Shown here: positions 15,505 to 24,253 of the stretch, one piece after another | Layout: every line of letters begins with the position of its first letter | How positions within the stretch are numbered: position 1 is the stretch's first letter | DNA from: Streptomyces griseorubiginosus | GTDB taxonomy: Bacteria; Actinomycetota; Actinomycetes; Streptomycetales; Streptomycetaceae | Assembly (NCBI RefSeq): GCF_001514195.1 | Contig: NZ_KQ948735.1 | Span: 421,388-485,387 of the forward strand | Direction: 5' to 3' | Length of the DNA: 64,000 nucleotides | Translations under genes and position numbers: made by a program | Notes under the pieces: model-generated | Databases searched by the model: none | Told to the model about the DNA's origin: nothing | Seen by the model: only the letters and a program-made list of their open reading frames with translations

Positions 15505-18225
15505 GTGTCGGAAAACAAAGAACCCCACGTAGCCAAGTTCGTCTACGACTTCACCGAGGGAAACAAGGACCTCAAGGACCTCCTGGGTGGCAAGGGCGCG
15601 AACCTCGCCGAGATGACCAACCTGGGACTCCCCGTTCCCCCCGGCTTCACCATCACGACGGACGCCTGCAAGGTCTACCTGGACAGCGGTGAGGAACCCG
15701 CGGCACTGCGTGACGAGGTGAGTGCGCACCTCGACGCGCTGGAGCAGCGCATGGGCAAGAAGCTCGGCCAGGCCGACGACCCGCTGCTCGTCTCCGTCCG
15801 CTCCGGCGCCAAGTTCTCCATGCCCGGAATGATGGACACGGTCCTGAACATCGGCCTCTCCGACAAGTCGGTCCAGGGTCTCGCGGCACAGGCCGGCGAC
15901 GACCGCTTCGCCTGGGACTCCTACCGGCGCCTCATCCAGATGTTCGGCAAGACCGTCCTCGGCGTCGACGGCGACCTCTTCGAGGAGGCCCTCGACAAGG
16001 CCAAGGAGGCCAAGAAGGTCACCGTCGACACCGACCTGGAGGCCGCCGACCTCAAGAAGCTGGTCACCGCCTTCAAGAAGATCGTCAAGAAGGAGGCCGG
16101 CCGGGACTTCCCGCAGGATGCGCGCGAGCAGATGGACCTCGCCATCCACGCGGTCTTCGACTCCTGGAACACCGACCGCGCCAAGCTCTACCGCCGCCAG
16201 GAGCGCATCCCCGGCGACCTCGGCACCGCGGTCAACGTCTGTTCGATGGTCTTCGGCAACCTCGGCCCCGACTCCGGCACCGGTGTCGCCTTCACCCGCG
16301 ACCCCGCCTCCGGCCACCAGGGCGTCTACGGCGACTACCTCCAGAACGCCCAGGGCGAGGACGTCGTCGCGGGCATCCGCAACACCGTGCCGCTCGCGGA
16401 GCTGGAGCAGATCGACAAGAAGTCGTACGACCAGCTGATGCAGATCATGGAGACGCTGGAGAACCACTACAAGGACCTCTGCGACATCGAGTTCACCATC
16501 GAGCGCGGTCAGCTGTGGATGCTCCAGACCCGGGTCGGCAAGCGCACGGCGGGCGCGGCCTTCCGGATCGCCACCCAACTGGTCGACCAGGGGCTCATCG
16601 ACGAGGCCGAGGCGCTCCAGCGCGTCACCGGCGCCCAGCTGGCCCAGCTGATGTTCCCCCGCTTCGACGAGGACGCCAAGGTCGCGCAGGTCGGCCGGGG
16701 CATCGCGGCCTCGCCGGGCGCGGCCGTCGGCAAGGCGGTCTTCGACTCGTACACCGCGGTGAAGTGGTCCCGTTCGGGCGAGAAGGTCATCCTCGTCCGG
16801 CGGGAGACCAACCCCGACGACCTCGACGGCATGATCGCGGCCGAGGGCATCCTGACCTCCCGCGGCGGCAAGACCTCTCACGCGGCCGTCGTCGCGCGCG
16901 GCATGGGCAAGACCTGTGTCTGCGGCGCCGAGGAGCTGGAGGTCGACACCAAGCGGCGCCGGATGACGGTTCCGGGCGGGCACGTGGTGGAGGAGGGCGA
17001 CCTGATCTCCATCGACGGGTCGTCCGGCAAGGTCTACCTGGGCGAGGTCCCGGTCGTCCCGTCTCCGGTCGTGGAGTACTTCGAGGGCCGGATGCACGCG
17101 GGTGCCAACGACGCCGACGAGCTGGTGGAGGCGGTGCACCGGATCATGGCGTTCGCCGACCGCAAGCGCCGGCTGCGGGTGCGGGCCAACGCGGACAACG
17201 CCGAGGACGCCATGCGGGCCCGTCGCTTCGGCGCGCAGGGCATCGGACTGTGCCGTACCGAGCACATGTTCCTCGGCGACCGGCGTGAGCTGGTCGAGCG
17301 GCTGATCCTGGCCGACACGGAGGCCGAGCGCGAGGAGTCGCTGAAGGCGCTGCTGCCGCTCCAGAAGCAGGACTTCGTCGAGCTGTTCTCGGCGATGGAC
17401 GGGCTGCCGGTGACGATCCGGCTCCTCGACCCGCCGCTGCACGAGTTCCTCCCCGACATCACCGAGCTGTCGGTCCGCGTGGCGCTTGCGGAGTCCCGCC
17501 AGGAGCCGCACGAGAACGAACTGCGCCTGCTCCAGGCCGTGCACCGGCTGCACGAGCAGAACCCGATGCTGGGCCTGCGCGGGGTGCGCCTCGGTCTGGT
17601 GATCCCGGGTCTGTTCACCATGCAGGTGCGGGCGATCGCCGAGGCCGCGGCCGAGCGGAAGAACGCCAAGGGCGACCCGCGCGCCGAGATCATGATCCCG
17701 CTCGTCGGCACCGTCCAGGAACTGGAGATCGTGCGCGAGGAGGCCGACCAGGTCGTCGCGGAGGTCGAGGCGGCCACCGGTGTGGAGCTGAAGCTGTCGA
17801 TCGGCACGATGATCGAGCTGCCGCGCGCCGCGCTGACCGCCGGTCAGATCGCGGAGGCGGCGGAGTTCTTCTCCTTCGGCACGAACGACCTCACCCAGAC
17901 GGTGTGGGGCTTCAGCCGGGACGACGTGGAGGCGAGCTTCTTCACGGCGTACCTGGAGAAGGGCATCTTCGGAGTCTCCCCCTTCGAGACGATCGACAAG
18001 GACGGGGTCGGCTCCCTGGTGAAGCTGGCCGCGGAGGCCGGCCGGCGCACCCGCCCCGACCTCAAGCTCGGTGTCTGCGGTGAGCACGGCGGTGACCCGG
18101 AGTCGGTCCACTTCTTCCACCAGGTCGGTCTGGACTACGTCTCCTGCTCCCCGTTCCGCATCCCGGTGGCCCGCCTGGAGGCGGGGCGCGCGGCGATCAC
18201 GGCGAACGGCAGCGACCACCGGTAG
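15505..18225 (+). CDS. ppdK: Pyruvate, phosphate dikinase
   Basis: A 906-residue dikinase interconverting pyruvate + ATP + Pi and phosphoenolpyruvate + AMP + PPi. The ATP-grasp N-terminal domain begins LLGGKGANLAEMTNLGLPVPPGFTITT; the swivelling phosphohistidine domain has GGKTSHAAVVARGMGKTC with the carrier His459; the C-terminal TIM barrel has GLCRTEHMF and ends with the PEP site CGEHGGDPESV. Length fits the usual 870-910. I chose GTG 15505 (GGGAG about nine bases upstream) because homology begins shortly after; the frame is open back to 15412 but without a good site. It is a lone gene with its own terminator. The role is gluconeogenic/anaplerotic PEP supply. Confidence 0.95.
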   Translation: MSENKEPHVAKFVYDFTEGNKDLKDLLGGKGANLAEMTNLGLPVPPGFTITTDACKVYLDSGEEPAALRDEVSAHLDALEQRMGKKLGQADDPLLVSVRSGAKFSMPGMMDTVLNIGLSDKSVQGLAAQAGDDRFAWDSYRRLIQMFGKTVLGVDGDLFEEALDKAKEAKKVTVDTDLEAADLKKLVTAFKKIVKKEAGRDFPQDAREQMDLAIHAVFDSWNTDRAKLYRRQERIPGDLGTAVNVCSMVFGNLGPDSGTGVAFTRDPASGHQGVYGDYLQNAQGEDVVAGIRNTVPLAELEQIDKKSYDQLMQIMETLENHYKDLCDIEFTIERGQLWMLQTRVGKRTAGAAFRIATQLVDQGLIDEAEALQRVTGAQLAQLMFPRFDEDAKVAQVGRGIAASPGAAVGKAVFDSYTAVKWSRSGEKVILVRRETNPDDLDGMIAAEGILTSRGGKTSHAAVVARGMGKTCVCGAEELEVDTKRRRMTVPGGHVVEEGDLISIDGSSGKVYLGEVPVVPSPVVEYFEGRMHAGANDADELVEAVHRIMAFADRKRRLRVRANADNAEDAMRARRFGAQGIGLCRTEHMFLGDRRELVERLILADTEAEREESLKALLPLQKQDFVELFSAMDGLPVTIRLLDPPLHEFLPDITELSVRVALAESRQEPHENELRLLQAVHRLHEQNPMLGLRGVRLGLVIPGLFTMQVRAIAEAAAERKNAKGDPRAEIMIPLVGTVQELEIVREEADQVVAEVEAATGVELKLSIGTMIELPRAALTAGQIAEAAEFFSFGTNDLTQTVWGFSRDDVEASFFTAYLEKGIFGVSPFETIDKDGVGSLVKLAAEAGRRTRPDLKLGVCGEHGGDPESVHFFHQVGLDYVSCSPFRIPVARLEAGRAAITANGSDHR

Positions 18226-18304
18226 GCCCTCGCCGGGCCACTGGACCCCGGAACCGCCGCCCGTCCCCGACCCTCAACCGATGGGCGGCGGTTCCGGATC
18301 ACGA

Positions 18305-18342
18305 GAGAGGGCGGCACCCTTGTGCGGGGGTGCCGCCCTCTC
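18305..18342 (+). terminator. Terminator after ppdK
   Basis: Fifteen-bp perfect stem GAGAGGGCGGCACCC / GGGTGCCGCCCTCTC with an eight-base loop, 80 bases past the ppdK stop. Confidence 0.8.
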
Positions 18343-18402
18343 GTACGTCCCTCGCGGACACCTCTCTCGTGCGCCCCGGGCGGGCGCTGCTACCGTCACG
18401 CG

Positions 18403-18801
18403 ATGTCCAAGAGCGAGATCGACGCGGTGACCGCCGAGTTCTTCGGGGCCTTCGACAACCGGGGCGGCAGGACCGCCGACGTCGGGCGGGTCCGGCGGCT
18501 GGTCCTCCCCGAAGGCGTGATCGTCAAGACCGGTCCCGAGTACACGGTCTACACCGTGGAGGGGTTCATCGAGCCCCGCCTGCGGCTGCTGACCGAGGGC
18601 CGGCTGGTCGAGTTCTCCGAGTGGGAGACCTCCGACCGCACCGACATCGTGGGGGACATCGCCTCGCGGGTCGGTACGTACCGCAAGTCCGGGATCCTGG
18701 ACGGGGAGCCCTTCGACGGCGGCGGGACCAAGACGATCCAGTTCGTCCGGACCCCGCAGGGATGGCGTATCGCGGCGCTGGCCTGGTACGACCACGCCTG
18801 A
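18403..18801 (+). CDS. NTF2/SnoaL-like protein (DUF4440 type)
   Basis: A 132-residue protein of the cystatin-like NTF2 fold: an N-terminal helix pair (EIDAVTAEFFGAFDN), strands with VIVKTGPEYTVYTVEGFIEPR, and a final TIQFVRTPQGWRIAALAWYD typical of small NTF2-like domains. No catalytic residues point to a specific reaction. The start ATG has no ribosome binding site but TACCGT ends seven bases before it, the spacing of a leaderless Streptomyces transcript. It lies between the ppdK terminator and a convergent excalibur-protein gene. Confidence 0.75.
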   Translation: MSKSEIDAVTAEFFGAFDNRGGRTADVGRVRRLVLPEGVIVKTGPEYTVYTVEGFIEPRLRLLTEGRLVEFSEWETSDRTDIVGDIASRVGTYRKSGILDGEPFDGGGTKTIQFVRTPQGWRIAALAWYDHA

Positions 18802-18839
18802 CCGGCGTGGGCGGGGCGGCGGCGTGGGTGCGGACTGCG

Positions 18840-19235
18840 TCAGCGTGTCGCTCGGCGTCTGCGGGCCGAGGCCACCAGGGCGCCACCGGTCAGCAGGACG
18901 GTCGAGCCGACGGCGGCGAGGTACACCGCGGTGTCGCCGCCGCCACCGGTCTCGGCGAGGTCCCGGTGCCGGCTGCCGGGGTCCTCTGCGGCCACGGTGT
19001 CGTCGTGGGCCCGGAAGTCCGCGGGCGGCTGATCGCAGCCGATGCCGTCGCCGTCCCGGTCGAGATGGCTGCCGTAGTGCTCGTCGCCCCTGGGGAGGTT
19101 CGCGTACCCGGCGGCGTAGGCCTCGGCGCAGTTCGCGAACGGGTGGTCGCCGTCATGGGCCGAGGCGGCACCCGGCAGCACGGCCAGGGCCAGCGCGGCG
19201 ACGACGATCGCGCCGGGCTTGCGGAGCAGTTTCAC
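18840..19235 (-). CDS. Secreted excalibur-domain protein with LAETG sorting signal
   Basis: A 131-residue surface protein. A signal peptide (residues 1-26, ending ASA) precedes an excalibur calcium-binding domain whose signature DRDGDGIGCDQPP is followed by a linker and a C-terminal LAETG motif, a hydrophobic segment and RRRR: a sortase-dependent cell-wall anchor of the class E type (LAxTG). GTG 19235 was chosen for the signal peptide and the GGAAGG-like stretch upstream. It is transcribed in the same direction as the second excalibur gene 130 bases upstream. The function of the domain is not known beyond likely calcium binding. Confidence 0.82.
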   Translation of the reverse strand: MKLLRKPGAIVVAALALAVLPGAASAHDGDHPFANCAEAYAAGYANLPRGDEHYGSHLDRDGDGIGCDQPPADFRAHDDTVAAEDPGSRHRDLAETGGGGDTAVYLAAVGSTVLLTGGALVASARRRRATR

Positions 19236-19365
19236 AACGGGTCCTTCCGGGTTCGTGAGAGGTGACGAACCTAGTGAGACGCCGGTGCCGTGTCGGCGAC
19301 ATGAGAAACCCGTGACGCGAACGTGACGTGACCGGACGGTAGCTCTCCGCAAGCGTGACACTCGC

Positions 19366-19848
19366 TCAACTGTCGCAGGCCACGCCGTCGTTGTCCCGGT
19401 CCAGGTGGGAGGCGTAGCCGGGCTCGCCCCGGTGGATCGGCGCGGCACCGGCGGCGCGCGCTTCGGTGCAGTTCTTGTAGTAGACGCTGCCGGAGCCGGA
19501 ATCGGACTCCGAGGCGCCGGAGTCGGCGTTCGCCCGGGCCGTCACCGTCCTGGTGACCTTGACCGTCTTCGTAACGGTCACCGTGGGCGCCGGTTCCGGC
19601 TCCGGCGTCGCCGTGGCGGTCGTCGTGACCGTCACCGTCGGCTGCGGCTTCGCGGCCGCGGGCTTGGCGTCGGTCGTCGTCTTGTCCTGATCGCCGGCGC
19701 CTATGCCGGCACCGAGGAAGAGGGCCAGCGCGAGAGCCGGCAGCACGTACCGCTTCCGGGCCCACTTGGGGGCGGTCCGGGGCGCGGTCGGCGGCGCCGG
19801 CGGCCACGGCGGCGCGGGCTGCGGCTGTGGCGCGTACGGGTTGGTCAT
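19366..19848 (-). CDS. Membrane-anchored excalibur-domain protein
   Basis: A 160-residue protein with a Pro-rich cytoplasmic N-terminus (residues 1-30), one membrane helix (about 34-50), a Thr/Val-rich extracellular linker (TVTVTTTATATPEPEP) and a C-terminal excalibur domain with YYKNCTEARAAGAAPI and DRDNDGVACDS. Topology is type II: outside C-terminus. GGGGGA lies five bases before the ATG. It precedes the LAETG-anchored excalibur protein, so two proteins with the same domain are presented at the surface by different anchors. No enzymatic activity can be assigned. Confidence 0.82.
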   Translation of the reverse strand: MTNPYAPQPQPAPPWPPAPPTAPRTAPKWARKRYVLPALALALFLGAGIGAGDQDKTTTDAKPAAAKPQPTVTVTTTATATPEPEPAPTVTVTKTVKVTRTVTARANADSGASESDSGSGSVYYKNCTEARAAGAAPIHRGEPGYASHLDRDNDGVACDS

Positions 19849-20026
19849 GTCGTCCCCCTGAAACGTGTTACGTGAGGAGGTGACCGTAATGCGCAGGTCG
19901 CGGTTGTGGAGGTGAAGTGTTCATTCCGTGACCAATGCATGTCATGCGGATGGCCCCGGCCGCCTACTCCCCGCGCGCCCGCCCCTCCTAGGCTGGCCCG
20001 CAGTCGTCGAGGGAGGTAACGCCGTC

Positions 20027-20953
20027 ATGCCCGGATGGAACGAGAAGGCCATCCCCGATCAGAGCGGACGCGTGGCTGTGGTCACCGGGGCCAACAGCGG
20101 GATCGGGTACGCCGCCGCGCGGGAGCTGGCCCGCAAGGGTGCCCGCGTGGTGCTCGCCTGCCGCAGTGAGCGGCGTGGCGGCGAGGCCCGGGACCGGCTG
20201 CTGGGCGAAGTGCCGGGCGCTGAGGCGGAGTTGGCCCGCCTGAACCTCGGAGACCTGGCCTCCGTGCGGGAGTTCGCGACCTCGTACCCCTACGACCGCC
20301 TCGACCTGCTGATCAACAACGCCGGCGTGATGGCGCTGCCGTACGGCACGACCGCGGACGGCTTCGAGACGCAGTTCGGCACCAACCACCTGGGCCACTT
20401 CGCCCTGACCGGCCTGCTGCTGCCCTCGATCCTCGCGACACCCGGCGCGCGTGTCGTGACGGTCTCCAGCGGGATGCACGCGGTCGCCAACATCGACATC
20501 CACGACCTCAACAGCGAGCGCCGTTACCGCCGCTGGATCGCCTATGCCCGCTCCAAGACCGCCAACCTGCTCTTCGTCCACGAGCTGGCCCGCCGGCTAG
20601 CGGCCCACGGCTCCGACGTGATCGCCGCGGCGGCGCACCCCGGGTACGCGGCCACCAACCTCCAGACCGCGGGCGTGCAGATGGAGGGCCGCACGGTGGC
20701 GGAACGGTTCATGCGGGTCGGCAACCGCTTCTTCGCCCAGTCCGCCGAGGCCGGCGCCCTGCCCACCCTCTACGCGGCCACGGCCCCCGATGTCACCCCG
20801 GACTCCTTCACCGGCCCCTCCCTCGCCGGCTGGCGCGGCGCCCCGGCCCCCTCCTGGCGGGCCCCCTGGACCCGCAACGACGAGGCGGGCAGGCGCCTTT
20901 GGTCCGCCTCGGAGGAGCTGACCGGGGTGACGTACGACGCCTTGAAGGGCTGA
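20027..20953 (+). CDS. Short-chain dehydrogenase/reductase
   Basis: A 308-residue SDR with the NAD(P)-binding motif VVTGANSGIGYAAARELA near residue 17, LLINNAGVMALP near 90, the catalytic Ser in VTVSSGMHA and YARSKTANLLF with the Tyr/Lys pair. The RS-type residues after the first strand (ACRSERR) favour NADP. This subgroup resembles retinol dehydrogenase/WW-oxidoreductase-like SDRs; the substrate is not known. ATG 20027 follows GGGAGG with ten-base spacing. It overlaps nothing and is followed 32 bases later by a small unknown gene in the same direction. Confidence 0.88.
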   Translation: MPGWNEKAIPDQSGRVAVVTGANSGIGYAAARELARKGARVVLACRSERRGGEARDRLLGEVPGAEAELARLNLGDLASVREFATSYPYDRLDLLINNAGVMALPYGTTADGFETQFGTNHLGHFALTGLLLPSILATPGARVVTVSSGMHAVANIDIHDLNSERRYRRWIAYARSKTANLLFVHELARRLAAHGSDVIAAAAHPGYAATNLQTAGVQMEGRTVAERFMRVGNRFFAQSAEAGALPTLYAATAPDVTPDSFTGPSLAGWRGAPAPSWRAPWTRNDEAGRRLWSASEELTGVTYDALKG

Positions 20954-20985
20954 CCCGTGCACAGGGTGAGGGTGGTGTTCAGGAA

Positions 20986-21261
20986 GTGACCGACCGGACC
21001 GCGCTGCTGGTCGGCCTGCGCCGGTTCGGCGAGGAGGGCCGTCCGGCCTCCGAGGCCGCGCGCTGGGTGATGCGAGAGATGGGGGACGACTTCAAGGTCT
21101 TCCCGCTCATGGTCCACTTCTTCAGCGCCTATCACGTTCCGGTGGCCCGCCTCCGGGAGATGGAGTGCTGGGAGGGCCTGGGCCTCGGCGGACCTCTCAC
21201 GGACGCCCAACTGGACGAGGTCATCGGCCCGCTGAGGGTCCGGGAGACGCCGCTGTCCTGA
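20986..21261 (+). CDS. Small conserved-looking protein of unknown function
   Basis: A 91-residue acidic/amphipathic protein with no recognised domain (TDRTALLVGLRRFGEEGRPASEAARWVMREMG...). The predicted helices and lack of low complexity suggest a real protein. GTG 20986 is my choice; GTG at 20977 or 20968 are alternatives, and no start has a clear ribosome binding site. It may be co-transcribed with the SDR gene and ends in a bidirectional terminator shared with nirD. Confidence 0.55.
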   Translation: MTDRTALLVGLRRFGEEGRPASEAARWVMREMGDDFKVFPLMVHFFSAYHVPVARLREMECWEGLGLGGPLTDAQLDEVIGPLRVRETPLS

Positions 21262-21292
21262 AGGGGCGGTCACCACAAGGTGCCGCCCCTTC
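21260..21292. terminator. Bidirectional terminator between the small gene and nirD
   Basis: Stem GAAGGGGCGG / CCGCCCCTTC with a 13-base loop that can pair further (GGTCACC / GGTG), overlapping the stop codon of the + strand gene and ending 11 bases before the nirD stop. Confidence 0.75.
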
Positions 21293-21302
21293 CCGCGCGC
21301 TC

Positions 21303-21653
21303 CTACGCCGCCCGCACCTCGTACGTCGCGATCCGTACCGACTCGTCGTCCAGGCACTGCCCGGTCTCCAGGTCGAAGCGCTGCTTGAGGAGGGGTGAGG
21401 CCACGAACGGGCGGCCCTGGTGGGTGCCGGTCAGGCCGCGGGAGAGGACCGCCGCGCCGCCGAAGGGGTCGCGGTTGTCGACGGCGTACAGATTGCCCGC
21501 GCGGTCGCGGAACAGGGCCGCCTGACGGCCGTCGGGCAGCAGGGCCGCCACTCCGCGGCCGGGGAGCAGCCGGGTCAGGTCGCAGACCGCGAACCAGTCG
21601 CCGTCCAGCTGGAGTTGGACCTTGAGGTCGGTGGTCTCGGGTGCCAGGGTCAT
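21303..21653 (-). CDS. nirD: Nitrite reductase small subunit NirD
   Basis: A 116-residue Rieske-fold small subunit of NADH-dependent assimilatory nitrite reductase. It has the NirD pattern (VCDLTRLLPGRGVAALLPDGRQAALFRDRAGNLYAVDNRDPFGGAAVLSRGL...) but, as usual for NirD, lacks the Cys/His ligands of a true Rieske cluster. Its ATG overlaps the nirB stop by four bases (ATGA), so it is translationally coupled and last in the nir operon. It ends at a bidirectional hairpin. Confidence 0.93.
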   Translation of the reverse strand: MTLAPETTDLKVQLQLDGDWFAVCDLTRLLPGRGVAALLPDGRQAALFRDRAGNLYAVDNRDPFGGAAVLSRGLTGTHQGRPFVASPLLKQRFDLETGQCLDDESVRIATYEVRAA

Positions 21654-24253
21654 CGCTGGGCGCTTCCTTCCAGGGGACGGTGGCCGATGGTCAGCAGCGG
21701 CAGGTCGGGCTTGATCTGCTCGCGCTCGGGGACGAAGCCGACGACCGGGTCGGGGGTGTCCGGCGCGTTCACGAAGGACACGAACCGGGCGAGCTTCTCG
21801 GGGTCGTTGATGGTGGTCGCCCACTCGTCGGCGTAGTGCGCCACGTGGGCCGTCATCAGGGACTCCAGCTCCTCGCAGATGCCGAGGGAGTCCTCCACGA
21901 CCACGTCACGGACGTGGTCCAGGCCGCCGGGGATGCGCTCGAGCCAGGTCGAGGTGCGCTCCAGACGGTCCGCGGTGCGGATGTAGAACATCAGGAACCG
22001 GTCGATCAGCCTGACCAGTTCGGCGTCGGTGAGGTCCTGGGCCAGCAGGTCCGCGTGGCGCGGGGTCGCGCCGCCGTTGCCGCCGACGTAGAGGTTCCAG
22101 CCGCTCGAGGTGGCGATCACGCCGAAGTCCTTCGACTGGGCCTCGGCGCACTCGCGGGCGCAGCCCGACACCGCCGACTTGAGCTTGTGGGGCGACCTGA
22201 GCCCCCGGTAGCGCAGCTCCAGGTCGATCGCCATGCGGACCGAGTCCTGGACGCCGTAGCGGCACCAGGTCTGGCCGACGCAGGACTTCACGGTACGGAG
22301 GGACTTGCCGTAGGCGTGCCCGGACTCGAAGCCGGCGTCCACCAACCGGGTCCAGATCAGCGGGAGTTGTTCCACTCGCGCGCCGAACATGTCGATGCGC
22401 TGACCGCCGGTGATCTTCGTGTAGAGGCCGAAGTCGCGGGCGATCTCGCCGATCGTGATGAGCCCCTCGGGGGTGATCTCACCGCCGGGGATGCGCGGGA
22501 CGACCGAGTAGGAGCCGTTCTTCTGGATGTTGGCGAGGAAGTGGTCGTTGGAGTCCTGGAGTGCCGCCTGCTCGCCGTCCAGGACGTAGCCGCTCGCGCC
22601 GATCGTCGGGGCGAGGGAGGCGATGATCGAGGCGACGGCCGGCTTGCAGATCTCGCAGCCGTCGCCGCCCCGGGCGCCGTCGCGACCGTAGCGGTCCAGG
22701 AGGTCCTGGTAGGTGTTGATGCGCAGGGCGAGGACGATCTCGTAGAGCTCCTCGCGGGTCTGCGAGAAGCAGCCGCACAGGCCCTTGTCGACCTCGACGC
22801 CGGACGCCTCCAGCTCGGCGGTGACCAGCTGTCCGAGCACCTTGACGCAACTGCCGCACGTGGTACCGGCCTTGGTGCACTTCTTCACCTCGGGCACCGT
22901 CGTGCAGTTGTGCTCGGTGACCGCCCCGCGGATCGTGCCCTTGCGGACGTTGTTGCAGGAGCAGATGATCGCGTCGTCCGGCAGTGCGGTCGGGCCGAGC
23001 TGCACCGACTCCCCGGCACCGGCGGGCAGAACCAGCGACTCGGGCTTGACCGGCGGGACCGAACCGGTGAACGCCTTCAGCGTGCCGTACGCCTCCGCGT
23101 CGCCGACCAGGATGCCGCCGAGCAGGGTGCCGTCCCGGCCGATGACCAGCTTCTTGTACAGGCCCGCGCGGGAGTCGGAGTACACGACGTCCAGGCAGTC
23201 CGCGGTCGCGCCGTGCGCGTCGCCGAAGGAGGCCACGTCCACGCCGAGCAGCTTCAGCTTGGTGGAGAGGTCGGCACCGACGAACGAGGCCTCGTCGGAG
23301 GCGATCGTCGCCGCCGCGGTCTCGGCCTGCTCGTAACCGGGGGCCACCAGGCCGTACACCCGGCCGTCGGCGGCCAGCGCACACTCGCCGATCGCGAACA
23401 CGTGCGGGTCGGCGACCGTACGGCACTGCTCGTCGACGGTGATGCCGCCGCGCTCGCCGACGGTCAGGCCGCAGTCGCGGGCCAGCTGGTCGCGGGGGCG
23501 GACACCGGCGCTGAACACCACCAGGTCGGTGGCGAGTTCGGAGCCGTCGGACAGCTTCATGCCGGTGACGGCGCCGTTCTCGTCGACCACGATCTCCTGG
23601 GTGCCGACGCCCGTGTGGACGGTCAGGCCCATCCCCTCGATGGTGCGCAGCAGCGCCGCGCCACCGCCCTCGTCGACCTGCACCGGCATCAGCCGCGGCG
23701 CGAACTCCACGATGTGGGAGGTGAGTCCGAGACCCTTGAGCGCACCGGCCGCCTCCAGCCCGAGCAGACCGCCGCCGACCACGGCACCGGTGGTGCGGGT
23801 CCTCGCGTACTCCTCGATGGCGAGCAGGTCCTCGATCGTGCGGTAGACGAAACAGCCCTGGGCGTCCTTGTTCGGCACCGGCGGGACGAACGGGTACGAG
23901 CCGGTGGCGAGGACGAGGACGTCGTAGTCGAAGATCTGCCCGGACCTGGCCGTGACCTTCTTCGCGGAGCGGTCCACCGTGACGGCCGGGTCGCCGACGT
24001 ACAGCTCGATGCCGTGCGTCTCGATGAACTCCATGTCCGTCATGGACAGTTCCTCGGGCGTCTTCCCCGAGAAGTACGAGGTGAGCGCGACGCGGTCGTA
24101 CGCTGGACGCGGCTCCTCGCAGAGCACGACCACGCGGTGGGTCGCGGTCAGGCCGCGCGTGGCGAGGGCTTCGAGGAAGCGCTGGCCGACCATGCCGTGG
24201 CCGACGAGGACGATCGTGGGGGTGGCCTCTGTGGCCTCCGGGGTGGCGGTCAT
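21650..24253 (-). CDS. nirB: Nitrite reductase large subunit NirB
   Basis: An 867-residue siroheme enzyme that reduces nitrite to ammonium with NADH. Order of domains: FAD/NAD(P)-binding oxidoreductase (residues 1-~400; VGHGMVGQRFLEAL, VVGGGLLGLEAAGAL), BFD-like [2Fe-2S] region (CSCNN near 425 and CTKAGTTCGSC near 455, CGCF near 485), then the nitrite/sulfite reductase half domains with TCxGxxWCRYG-type CVGQTWCRYG and CARECAEAQ carrying the [4Fe-4S]/siroheme cysteines. The length equals the family norm. It lies between a FAD reductase and nirD with start/stop overlaps on both sides. A GlnR-type box lies before the operon, and siroheme supply is probably helped by the chelatase at 40280. Confidence 0.96.
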   Translation of the reverse strand: MTATPEATEATPTIVLVGHGMVGQRFLEALATRGLTATHRVVVLCEEPRPAYDRVALTSYFSGKTPEELSMTDMEFIETHGIELYVGDPAVTVDRSAKKVTARSGQIFDYDVLVLATGSYPFVPPVPNKDAQGCFVYRTIEDLLAIEEYARTRTTGAVVGGGLLGLEAAGALKGLGLTSHIVEFAPRLMPVQVDEGGGAALLRTIEGMGLTVHTGVGTQEIVVDENGAVTGMKLSDGSELATDLVVFSAGVRPRDQLARDCGLTVGERGGITVDEQCRTVADPHVFAIGECALAADGRVYGLVAPGYEQAETAAATIASDEASFVGADLSTKLKLLGVDVASFGDAHGATADCLDVVYSDSRAGLYKKLVIGRDGTLLGGILVGDAEAYGTLKAFTGSVPPVKPESLVLPAGAGESVQLGPTALPDDAIICSCNNVRKGTIRGAVTEHNCTTVPEVKKCTKAGTTCGSCVKVLGQLVTAELEASGVEVDKGLCGCFSQTREELYEIVLALRINTYQDLLDRYGRDGARGGDGCEICKPAVASIIASLAPTIGASGYVLDGEQAALQDSNDHFLANIQKNGSYSVVPRIPGGEITPEGLITIGEIARDFGLYTKITGGQRIDMFGARVEQLPLIWTRLVDAGFESGHAYGKSLRTVKSCVGQTWCRYGVQDSVRMAIDLELRYRGLRSPHKLKSAVSGCARECAEAQSKDFGVIATSSGWNLYVGGNGGATPRHADLLAQDLTDAELVRLIDRFLMFYIRTADRLERTSTWLERIPGGLDHVRDVVVEDSLGICEELESLMTAHVAHYADEWATTINDPEKLARFVSFVNAPDTPDPVVGFVPEREQIKPDLPLLTIGHRPLEGSAQR

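Noticed and set aside
15331..18219. A 962-residue open frame on the minus strand
   Set aside because: It mirrors ppdK codon by codon, has no family motifs and is caused by high GC in the third position; the + strand product is a clear dikinase.
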